In this document: positions 1 to 9,412 of the stretch, piece after piece
Layout: the number at the start of each line of letters is the position of its first letter
How positions within the stretch are numbered: the first letter of the stretch is position 1
Source of the DNA: Clavelina lepadiformis
Lineage: Eukaryota > Chordata > Ascidiacea > Aplousobranchia > Clavelinidae
Length of the DNA stretch: 64,000 nucleotides
Direction of reading: 5' to 3'
Assembly (NCBI RefSeq): GCF_947623445.1
Contig: NC_135242.1
Coordinates: 3,968,001 to 4,032,000, forward strand
Position numbers and translations under genes: made by a program
Notes under the pieces: model-generated
Seen by the model: only the letters and a program-made list of their open reading frames with translations
Database searches by the model: none
What the model was told of the DNA's origin: nothing

Positions 1-2
1 GC

Positions 3-1574
3 TATCACTATGACGTCACAAAACTAGAAACTACAAGTAACCAAATCTATTCCATTGCAATGAGTGTAAATTCAACCTCTGCTCTGCCTCTACCACACGA
101 AGATAACCAAATCAAATGTGGCTTGAACTATGATACAAGTGAGGGTCTAATAAGAACTGCCACTCTGTCTGTAGTGGTGCAATATGTTATGTATTCAGTT
201 TTTCTAGTGCTCAATATCATTTTTGCCTTACTTAATCTATGTCTTGATGATTTGCCAAATGACATTGAATGTAAAGCAATCTCTAAAAATGTTCAACTCC
301 CTCAAGAAAGAGCACCTGTGAATTCCAATATAGATAGCAATGCTTCAAACAAAGCAATAGATTCATGTAGTGATGGCTCAACATATGATACTCAACTTAA
401 AACAATTTCTCAAAATGTTCAACTACTTCAAGAAAGAGCACCTATGAATTCCAATATAGATAGCAATGCTTCAAACAAAGCAATAGATTCATGTAGTGAT
501 GGCTCAACACATGATACTCAACTTAAACCAATTTCTCAAAATGGCAATCTGCTTCTTGAACGGGAAACTGAAGACATTGAAGCCAATGTCATTACTTCAA
601 ACAGAGAAACACATGAACATAAAAGCAACAAGACACAACGGAAATCCAATATTTTATCTAATGTCAAGGCAGTCAGCATGTTAATTGTCACCGACAAAGC
701 AACGCTTCTTTTAACCCCGCTTACAGTTCACTTGGGTATGGTTCAAGCATTTTCAAGAGGGGTCTACAACGGAGCATGGGTGTCTTGTACACAAGGTAAA
801 GTTTTTATTTAACCCACTCCAATTTTAAAGTCTATAATTTCAATGCAAATGTTTCTAGTTGCATGTCTCGACAAGATAAGGGTCTTTCAATGACTTTATA
901 TTTAAAACTGAGTTTTTTTGTAAATGGTGGGAATTGTTAGTAACATAATCCAGAGAAAAATGCTTAATAATGTATTAATCACAATCAAAAAATAGAATTA
1001 ATAATCACTTTCAAATAATTCATAGTAACTTATATTTACAGGTGTGGAATATGCAGCTTATGTCTCACTATGTTATGGAATTTTCCTTGCAATTGGTGGA
1101 ATATGTAGTGGTCAAATCATGAAGTGGATGAAACACATCCCTCTATTTACACTTGCTATTATTCTTGAAATATCAGTTTTGGTACCGTTGTATGTTTTAG
1201 ATTTCCAAGTAGCAAATAGTAGTGTTCTTTTTATCCTTGCCGGGGTTCTAGCGTTCAGTGATGGCATGTTTAAAAGCCAGATGCCAAGTGCTTACAATCT
1301 AATCTTTCAAACAAACAAAAGCCCTGCGGCAACTATACAAAGTCTTTGGCAGACGACAGGCATTGCCACATTGTACATTATAACAGTGGCAACACGTCCA
1401 ATCATACCGCTGTCCATTGTTCTTGCCATTGGAGCCCTATCCTATGTCTTATTCATTGTTGGTTATAAGTTACGAAAGAAACCATATCGCTACTGGAAAA
1501 ATAGAAAGCCTAAACACGACAGAAACATGAAAAAAGAAATACTGGAAGGAAAGTTTGCAGAAGAACTGGCGTAA
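3..1574 (+). CDS. UNC93-like transmembrane protein, 3' part (2 exons)
   Basis: Two exons are joined in phase: about 3-795 (open through the left window edge, so the N-terminal half is missing) and 1042-1574 (stop TAA 1572-1574). The donor is CAAG|GTAAAG and the acceptor TTTACAG|GTG. UNC93 proteins are major-facilitator-like polytopic membrane proteins; UNC93B traffics Toll-like receptors and UNC93A is less well defined. Visible features are hydrophobic helices (TATLSVVVQYVMYSVFLVLN, then several in exon 2), a conserved-looking GVYNGAWVSCTQGVEYA stretch, the FSDGMFKSQMPSAYN region typical of the family, and a basic C-terminal tail. Between two helices lies a hydrophilic insert of about 110 residues built from a 42-residue duplication (separate entry). 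The family call is by recognition; UNC93A-type is more likely than UNC93B, but no subtype is claimed. Confidence 0.75.
279..560 (+). repeat. In-frame 126-bp tandem duplication inside the UNC93-like gene
   Basis: Two nearly identical 126-bp (42-codon) units occupy 279-404 and 405-530, followed by a partial third copy from 531. Each begins with an Ile-Ser-(Lys/Gln)-Asn motif and contains ERAPxNSNIDSNASNKAID. The unit length is a multiple of three and the frame stays open. The repeat forms a Ser/Asn/Asp-rich, presumably cytosolic loop between membrane helices. Confidence 0.9.
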
Positions 1575-1643
1575 GAGAAGAGTATAAACACGGGCTTTTG
1601 ACCTGAATTAATCGCTTAGATACTCAGGTGATTTCTTTAATGC

Positions 1644-1649
1644 AATAAA
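1644..1649 (+). terminator. Polyadenylation signal of the UNC93-like gene
   Basis: A canonical AATAAA hexamer lies about 70 bases after the stop codon, on the coding strand. No other signal competes closely. Confidence 0.55.
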
Positions 1650-2229
1650 ATTGCACTTTTGATTAAAACTTAATTTTTGCTTCCTATGTTTATGCTTGAA
1701 AATAGTAATCAAGTAATTTGCTATAAAAAAACAAGTTTTCTTACTTGTTGCAATACTTGCACTTCAAAAGGTCTTCCTTATGCTTAAGTAAGTGTTTCAT
1801 CAAAGTGTTGATATTGCTGAAAATATACAAAGTGCAATTTGTGATAAACGTTAAAAAAAACTTAAATAAACATGCATGATCAAATTAAAAATGTATTATT
1901 GAGTGTTATAAAACCCATTAGAACTTTTAACAGCATATTTTGTAAAGGAAAACCAAGAAACAGCGTGAGATATTTCTCTTTAACATGAAGTGTAAGTGAC
2001 TACCTGAACAGTTTTGTGCAAATAAGGCAACCAATTTTCGTTGTCTTTGTTTTGTTTTTGTCCTATGAAAAATAATTAGCATTTAATTGAGGCAGTTTAT
2101 GAATTATATTCCACAATTAGAACAAACCTTATTCATTGCCTGGATGGGAGAAACACTTTCAGCATTAATCAAAGCTTGCTGTACTGCAAGTGAAGAAACA
2201 TCGCACCTAATACAATGCATAAAATTTAA

Positions 2230-2345
2230 TATCACAGAAAACCATCTCTTAGTACACCTGATGAAGCAAGCTTATGCTTGTGAAAGCTTGTGTAAAAGAA
2301 TTAAAAATAACCTTAGATTGTCATCCTATATCTTGCTGTTTTATT
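2230..2345 (+). repeat. Structured dispersed repeat, copy 1, with hammerhead-like core
   Basis: This stretch resembles 41580-41690 read on the minus strand. The shared core runs CTGATGA (2258-2264), an A, a 6-bp stem GCAAGC/GCTTGT with TTAT loop, GAAA (2282-2285), GCTT, then GTGTA. TACAC just before CTGATGA can pair with GTGTA after GCTT. Similarity continues about 45 bases downstream (AACCTTA, CTATATC). The order matches a type I hammerhead ribozyme with a very short helix III, but an extra A sits at the base of stem II. Copy 1 overlaps the 3' flank of the minus-strand gene that ends at 2437. Confidence 0.6.
2340..2345 (-). terminator. Polyadenylation signal of the unidentified minus-strand gene
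   Basis: TTTATT on the plus strand reads AATAAA on the minus strand, about 92 bases after the stop codon at 2437-2439. Confidence 0.5.
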
Positions 2346-2436
2346 TAACTATGTACTGAGTATATTGGGTTCAGCCACCATCAAATTTTCAGGAAATAAT
2401 GTGTTAGAGTTCAGATACATTATATGCCAGGTCAGC

Positions 2437-4256
2437 TTACTGTTCTTTATGAGCCATATCAGTGTTGTTTGTTTCAGTTTTATTTTCCAGGCTATCTGTT
2501 AAAGTAAATTAAAAATGTTTTCAGATCATCAACAAATCACAGAAATATAACCGAAATTATTTTTCTCACCTTGGCTGGTGAAAAGGAAATCTTTACCACA
2601 ATCTAGACTTGGCACCTCATTCACAGTCACAGTGTCTAGTAATGGTAAAGGTTGACGTTTCTACAATTTGAGGAAATGTAATGAGTAAATTTCAAAATTG
2701 CTTCAACAGCAAACCAATAATCATTCACCACAATCATACATGAAAGGGAGTATCTTCTGGTCCATCTTGTTCGCCGGGTATAGTTGTAATGCAGACAACT
2801 ATTGGTAGTTGACTAGAGCAGTCTCTTGACAAAACACAAATGCCAAACTTAGAATCCGAAAAGCTAATATACCGTAAAAATATTATATATATATCTATAT
2901 GTATTAAAACTTTCAGTGAAATTTGCTTGCAGATGAAATAATTAACAACTGGAACTTGAAAACTGGAATATAAAATTTAAAAATCGTAAAATGCTTTATG
3001 TCTTATGATAACTATGTTATTTTTATAGTATGCCTCAACAACCTTGCTTCTTCATATTTCTCGATTTGAAATCTGAACAATATCTAGTCAGAGACTCTTG
3101 CTTTAGCAGGTTTGCAATATTTTCAACCTGAATATAGTTATAAGCCTTGCATAATTATTTCCATCATTTGAAATTTAATATGATAAAATATATTGAACTA
3201 CAATTAGACAGTTACTTGTGGTATCACATTGTTTTATTAATCTAACAAAAGCAAAGCTTTAAACTTACCTCTGTTACATTATCTTCAGTCAACTCTATGC
3301 TACCAAGGTAAATAAACTTCCAAACCAATCCTAACACTTCAGCAGAATACTTTTGGAATTTGGATTCACAATCAGAAAAACCATTCTGTTTTTTATAAAA
3401 TTTAACAAAAGGTAAATTAAATAATAACAACTGAAGAAAAACATCTAGGCCTTCAGGTATTAAGAAAAATTAAGTTTTCCAACCTAAAGAAATGAAAAAC
3501 TATAAAACCAAAAGCTAAAAGCTGTGCTAGTTAAAAAAGTCAAATTAATGAACATATATATTACAATAGAATTAAATACATATGATATTGCCTAATAATC
3601 TTCTTAGACCTAACATATATAACACCAAGACATAAACACATAATTTTTGCTCACATGTTTCTGTTTATTTTCCACTAAATTAACTGTGTCAATGTTTATT
3701 TGATGAGATGCAATTGAATGAAGATCCATGATGAGTTGTTCAGCGTGCCCAAAGTTGTGCCTATTGAAACATCATACATGCATAAATGCTCAATTTCTCA
3801 CAACAAAACTGTCAAACTTTCCAGCTGAGGTCATCAATAAATACACAGTGCAATAGAGCCTAATGGTAATAATTATAATGAACTCGTATGACATGACAAT
3901 AAGTTGCAACTAACTTTTCCAACTTTGTTTCAAGAAACTGAATTAAATGTGGACAAGCAACAGCCAAAACACTGGAATGAAGGTAGAAATGTTTCCAGCC
4001 ATGCTTTAGGATAATATCACAGGTGAATGATTGACTCACAGCCTGAAAAATTTTATTAAAAGTCTCAAACTTAATCGCTGTGAATAGAACAATATTTCCA
4101 TTCCAATATATAAACATCCACAGAATTTTTTTCTTTCACCGGTTTGGAAACATTGCAAACTACGTATAGGATATTAACTACACACATTTCTTTAGTTACT
4201 GCTTTTGAATCTTGTTGCACTGTGAATTTCTCCAACAAAGTTGGTAATTTTTTCAA
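2437..4256 (-). CDS. Unidentified protein, C-terminal part (at least 7 exons)
   Basis: Seven exons join with perfect phase continuity on the minus strand: 4140-4256, 3915-4042, 3655-3760, 3269-3385, 2740-2847, 2570-2660 and 2437-2495 (stop at 2437-2439), giving 241 residues of C-terminal sequence. Splice sites are clean, for example CAG|GCTGTG before exon 2 and GAG|GTAAG after exon 4. The exon at 4256 begins after an AG acceptor, so upstream exons must exist, but I could not find them in 4257-6000. The protein has helical hydrophobic stretches (EVLGLVWKFIYLGSIELTE; HLIQFLETKLEKL), a Gly/Glu/Asp segment (TTIPGEQDGPEDTPF) and a hydrophilic tail. An alpha-helical repeat scaffold is possible. I do not recognise the family and assign no function. 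The gene converges on the UNC93-like gene. Confidence 0.6.
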
Positions 4257-6761
4257 CTAGATATTTCGCTGATTTTATCACAATGATTCAATATTACAAA
4301 TTGTACATGTATGGTTAAACGTCCTAATTAGGCGCACTTTTTTGGAAGCTTTCCGATTACAAGTTTGCTTGTGCAACAATTTGGAATAAGTCACACTCAG
4401 GTGGAAGATGGTACCTACTTACACTTAGTAATAATAAAAGTTTTAAATAACAGAAACTACTTTTCGTGTAATTAGCAATTTGCACTGCGATTTTATTGCG
4501 GACCAAAAACATCAAATTAACCGCACTGATCCCCAAAACATACGCGGTGAGTATATATGTTAAAAAAACGATTCACTCGATTTGCTTCACGACGCACGTG
4601 CTAAATAAACGGAACAGACGATGTACGACTAAATAAGATAACGTGCAGCTGTATTTAATGATTATTCTCGGTACCTAACTATTAGGTCATACATAAATAT
4701 AATTTTGAATCAAGCTAAAACCTAAAGTTTTATTTACTCGTTGTATTTATGACAACATAATCAACCAGTAATTCAAAAACGTTGCAAGCAACCATACAAC
4801 ACTTTCTTACAATCTAACACAGAAAAAACATATTCTCACCAATTTCCACAGTCTATTCATAAAGGAGCTTGCATATCCATTTGTATGGTAATTCTCACTC
4901 TTCATTTCCATAATCAGTTTCTTCCTAATCCGAGGCTACTATGTAGGTGTATTTTCTGATGGTTAGGCTTAGACAACAGGTCTCCGGGAACCTACTATGG
5001 TCTTTTCTAACCTATACAGGTGTATAGGTTAGAAGATGAGCACAGCATGTTTTCATAAAAGCCTGCGTTCTGCACAAAGAGTCACTAAAAATATAAAGCA
5101 TTCTGTCATTTAGCGAAATCTTCCAGGAAAAGTAGACAGGCTACTGAACAGGTCCTACAACAGTTGGCTGTACAATGATCTGCGCTCTGCTGATCTAGTG
5201 ATCTATCCAGGTTTAATAGCTATAGCCTATACCCTGCCTCCGAAGCGCTACACTACCCTTGTAATGTCTTCATGCAAGGCATATATAATTTATTTTAAGA
5301 AATGAAGGGAGTATTGTTATTTTTATGCGTCTTTGCTGCTCCTAGGTCCAGGGCTTAGTCGGGAAACTAATTGGAACTAGTTGGAGGTAGTTGGAACCTA
5401 TTCCAATTTCGGACAAAACAAATTGTTTTGTTACTTTGCAGAGCATGGTAGGGAAACTACCGGAACAAAAAATAATTTTACTACTTCACATAGAAATCAA
5501 TAATTGCTAAAAAGTGAAAGCGAAAAGGCAAAAAACTTGGTTCCTATCTCTTATATATATCTAAATTTTACCTTAGGTAAACTACATAGTAAAAGTTTAA
5601 ATGAATGTAAAGTTTTTTATGATAGTTTGTCTACTTGTATTTTCAAATGGTTGGTGGACACAATCTCTTGAAACAAAATTCCCTTCTTCAATAACTGTAT
5701 AAATATTTCTTTAGTATGAGGGCTTTCAGTGAAAACACTTAGACATCCAGGTCTTTTAAGCTAACAGCTTTTCCGACAATCTCTTAACAACAACTTGAAT
5801 TAGTAGGACGGCTCGGTAGCCAAGCGGTTAGAGTGTTGGGCTCGCAATAATGCAAAATCAGAGGTTTTGTGCTGCAGAGGTTTGTTGCACTGTTTTTTAT
5901 CAGTCTTAACTTCTGTTATTTGGACTTAGTTTACCTGCCGCATTAATGATCTGACTCCGTGGTTGCGTGCGGTTAGAATTCTCTGACCTCTTGCTAGCTT
6001 AAAGCTCTTACGATATTACAGGTACAATTTATCAGAAACGGTCCTTTATTGTAGGAACTGTACAGGTTCCGAATATTACACACAATCACAAACTTAGTAT
6101 TCACCATTTAAAACAGGTCTAAAGAATTGTAATTAACACGACTAACGTAGTACGTTCGTACAATTCTGTATCTCTCCGTCTGAGCCGTTACTCGCGTAGA
6201 AGTTTGAGCTTATAACAGCGTGGAGCGGTGTGAGCGGAAATATCCGACACAAAATACACGAACATTTCAGAATGTGCGAACGATCAAAATAAGCGTTGGC
6301 AATGGGGATTACATTCAGTTAAAACTAGGAAGTTATGAAATCACCTGGTAACGTACTAAACGGCGTTTTCACATGAAGTTATTTAGAGAATGTTTCCAAA
6401 TATTAAACGACAATTGCAGTTTTATCAATAAACAATACTTCAATAAATAACTGGCGAACACTTTCCCAAGAATGATATAATGGTATTAAAAATGCCACCC
6501 AGGCCACTACAGTGCAATGTTTTCGTTTGGCTAAGAATAAGATAGGAAAGCAAAATAGTTTCCTCTATTTTAAGCAAATAAATATCACTTTCGTATTTCT
6601 ATCTCAAACTACGCCGCTACGACAAATAACCATGAATTGTTTAGTGGGTAACATTTTCCGCATTAAATCTTGTTTTCGGAACAATCTGAATGGTAGGCTA
6701 CACGTCGCACGGCTTAGTAGTTTGTTTGTAGCAATCGCCCGGGTACTGATTTAGTTATTAC
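4257..6761. other. Non-coding stretch, probable upstream part of the unidentified gene
   Basis: No exon could be supported here. The 5' exons of the minus-strand gene ending at 2437 should lie in this interval or beyond. The only recognisable element is the tRNA-like repeat at 5810. Around 5345-5475 there are short imperfect repeats of the type GGGAAACTA / TTGGAAC. Confidence 0.4.
5810..5883 (+). repeat. tRNA-derived SINE fragment or decayed tRNA
   Basis: GGCTCGGTAGCCAAGCGGTT followed by AGAGTGTTGGG matches a tRNA 5' half, including a good A box (TAGCCAAGCGGTTAGAG). The B box region (GAGGTTTTGTGC) is degenerate and the 3' acceptor strand does not pair with the start, so this is unlikely to be a working tRNA. 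It fits the head of a tRNA-derived SINE. Confidence 0.6.
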
Positions 6762-7701
6762 TAGGGTAAGTTTTTGTTGCACTAAAAACGTGAGAAAGTT
6801 GCACTTAATTTTAACAAAAGTTGCAGTCAAAAGTTGCATTTATGCACAAGTTTTTAAAAGCATTAGGGTATGAGATACTCGAAAGGATCCGTTGTATAAC
6901 TCAACAGTTTAAGATTTGCAGGGTGTCTGCTTGTTCCGTTTCTTTCTTCGCTATACAATCGATCATGCATACATTTATATGTTCTTTAGGTTTGAAACCT
7001 ACATGACAGCATTTCGCTGTCAGCTCCTGTAGAGCTGTCAAATTTGGTACTTTCCCATTTCACGGACGGCCTGGCGAGACCGCCGAAAATAACATTTTTT
7101 GCCGGTACGCAGCAAGAAAATAACGCAATGCGGAAATAATTTTCCGCAAACAGCAAAGCGTTAACCCACCCCTCCCCTCCCCCCAAAACAAGTCAAATAC
7201 CACACCCCAACCCCCCTAGGTCTCCAACTAACTAAGCTATCTCAACAAAAATTGACCTCGAAAGACTAGACACAACCTGTTTCCGTTTGTGCGGGCTTGG
7301 CCAAAAGCCAAGTCATACTTCCACTTCTAATTTAGTTCGGGCACTGTCGTGCTTGGCTGGGGTTGTTGAACTTCTAGCTTGCAAGCCAAGTGTTGCGTCA
7401 TAGATAACATTGAGATGCAGCTAATCCAACACATAGCTCTTTGTTATGCAAAGCAAAGAGAATAGAAACATACTAGAAATAGTTTTATAGCATGTTTTTT
7501 AAGTCACTCCTTTACATTTTGCGCAATACTTGATAAAAGTTGCAGTAAAAAGTTGCATGAAAAATAGAAAAAAGTTGCAAAAAGTTGCAATATAAAATTC
7601 CTACAAACAGCTTAAAACATCATAATACATAAATTCTGAGTATTGAGGAAGCTGCCGGAAGCTGTAAAAAAAAGTTGCAAAAGTTGCAAAAACTTGCCCT
7701 A
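6762..7701. mobile_element. Non-autonomous hAT-type DNA transposon, 940 bp
   Basis: The element is bounded by perfect 8-bp target duplications GTTATTAC (6754-6761 and 7702-7709). Its terminal inverted repeats are TAGGGTAAGTTTTTG on the left and TAGGGCAAGTTTTTG as the reverse complement of the right end. Both subterminal zones carry clustered AAAGTTGCA motifs (about 6786-6842 and 7535-7690), a pattern expected of transposase-binding repeats. An 8-bp duplication and TAGGG ends fit the hAT superfamily. No transposase reading frame is present, so the element depends on a transposase supplied elsewhere. Two adjacent short hairpins lie at 7004-7037. Confidence 0.85.
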
Positions 7702-9198
7702 GTTATTACTGAATGCTATGCATTGCTTTGCGATACACACACAGTTGGAAACCCATAAGCAACCAATTACTGCATATGAAAGACAGCAAATCTGGTAAGT
7801 CAGCTTTTTTATCGACAGTGCGTTGGCTGCTTGTGTTACATAGTTAGCTGTAGTTTACTTAGTTAATTATTTAGCGGTTTTTCGCTTTTCTGTTGAGAGC
7901 ATGATTTCTTTGTATTGGATCAAACCCAGAGAAATTCTTTGGACGAAAAATGCTGAAAGCCTAAAACGAAAAGGAAATGACAAAGGAAATCTTTTAGTTT
8001 AAAAACAACCACGATTGACTGAAAACCAATGCACCAAAATTACATTTATTGATTTACTAAATTTATAAAATTTAATTCACGTCCTCAGAATACATGCTTG
8101 GGCGTAAAAGGTCAACAAATTAAAATGAAGCCAGAAGGCAAAACTAAGAGAAGTCAGAAATCTCCACCGTAACTTTAAGACATAAACATCTTTCAAAACA
8201 ACGGTTTTTTCAAGTAAATGGCTCAACGGGCAATATTTTACAAAATGAATAAATGAAAGCAATTGAATTAAAAAAACATAAACAGTCTAAGCCACAGTTT
8301 ATTCCAACATGTTTCTCAAAGGCGGCGGTTGTTGGGCAAATGAAGTTTCGAAAACGTTTGAATTTCTTGGCTGAACTTGAACCTGTTGGTGTGGATTCGA
8401 AGCGAAGTACGTCGGTGTATTGTCGCTGTATCTCTAAACAATTAGCAATAAGACAATTAACATTATTTTGCTTTGGTCAACGGCGAGATAGTCATTGCCG
8501 TTGATTAAAAGCATAATTGTCTTACGCTATTGATTTATCACCCGGTAGGTAATTGACTGGGCTCGCTTGCTTTTAGCTTCCGCTTTTCTTTTTCTTTTTT
8601 CAGCCGAAGAAATACAACATCCATGGGTAAGACCTGAAGATAAAAACTTCATTTTGTGAGTTCAAATCTTTCATGTTGAATCAAACAAACCTACCAATAA
8701 ACGGTCTAAAATTTACGCTCAATTTTATATTATGTTCATTTAAGATTAATGTTCTAAGCAGGACGTGCAGCCAAGTGAGGCAAAGTACAGGAGATACGGT
8801 GTTATTCGAGTAGCAGTAGGCATTATAACTGCAATTAGGGTGCTAAGCATATAAGGCCCCCCAGCGAAGTATCTCAGACAAGGTAACATATTTTCATCTT
8901 TATGCGCTATTTCCAAGGAGTTGCCAATTTTCTTCGGTTGTTTTTAGCCTATTGCGCTCATCATGAGATCGTTGGAATGTAACAAGTAAAGCAGATTGTT
9001 TTTTTGTGCTCCACCAACATTTGACATTATTATTGGTCACAAAAACGGGATTCTTGGTTGCTTTATTTGGTCATAATTGAGATGGCAATGACAAATTTTT
9101 GAAATATTATACAACAAATTTACCCAATGTTTCGCTATACCCATGGCCGTGAAAATTAACATAGCTGTATCCTCTACAGTCTACACAGTCTACAGTCC
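7702..9198. other. Non-coding stretch between two transposon insertions
   Basis: No gene, exon or repeat could be supported. The short open frames here have no codon pattern or homology I can recognise. Confidence 0.4.
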
Positions 9199-9412
9199 AG
9201 TGGTTCTAGACCTTTTTCGGCTTACGGCACCCTGCAAACAACCAAAAGATTTGGCGGCACCCACAGTCAAACCAAAAAGTTTCTGCATTAAATAGAAATA
9301 ATTTTCGCAACCGTTTTCCTGGACTAGTGATTAGTGCACAATAACTTGCGGCACCCTTGCGAAGCTTAAACGGCACCCTAGGGTGCCGCGGCACCCCGGT
9401 TGAGAACCGCTG
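9199..9412. mobile_element. hAT-like MITE, about 214 bp
   Basis: The left end reads CAGTGGTTCTAGACC and the reverse complement of the right end CAGCGGTTCTCAACC, the widespread CAGNGGTTCTCAACC terminus of hAT-type elements. The interior repeats GGCACCC near both ends. Candidate 8-bp target duplications are GTCTACAG (9189-9196) and GTCTACAC (9413-9420), which differ at one base; two extra bases separate the left one from the terminus. No coding capacity is visible. Confidence 0.7.

Noticed and set aside
2087-2359. A 90-codon plus-strand frame
   Set aside because: It overlaps the dispersed structured repeat and the 3' flank of the minus-strand gene. It looks like repeat-derived sequence without a domain.
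5810-5883. A functional tRNA gene
   Set aside because: The A box is good, but the B box is degenerate and the acceptor stem does not close, so it was called a SINE fragment.
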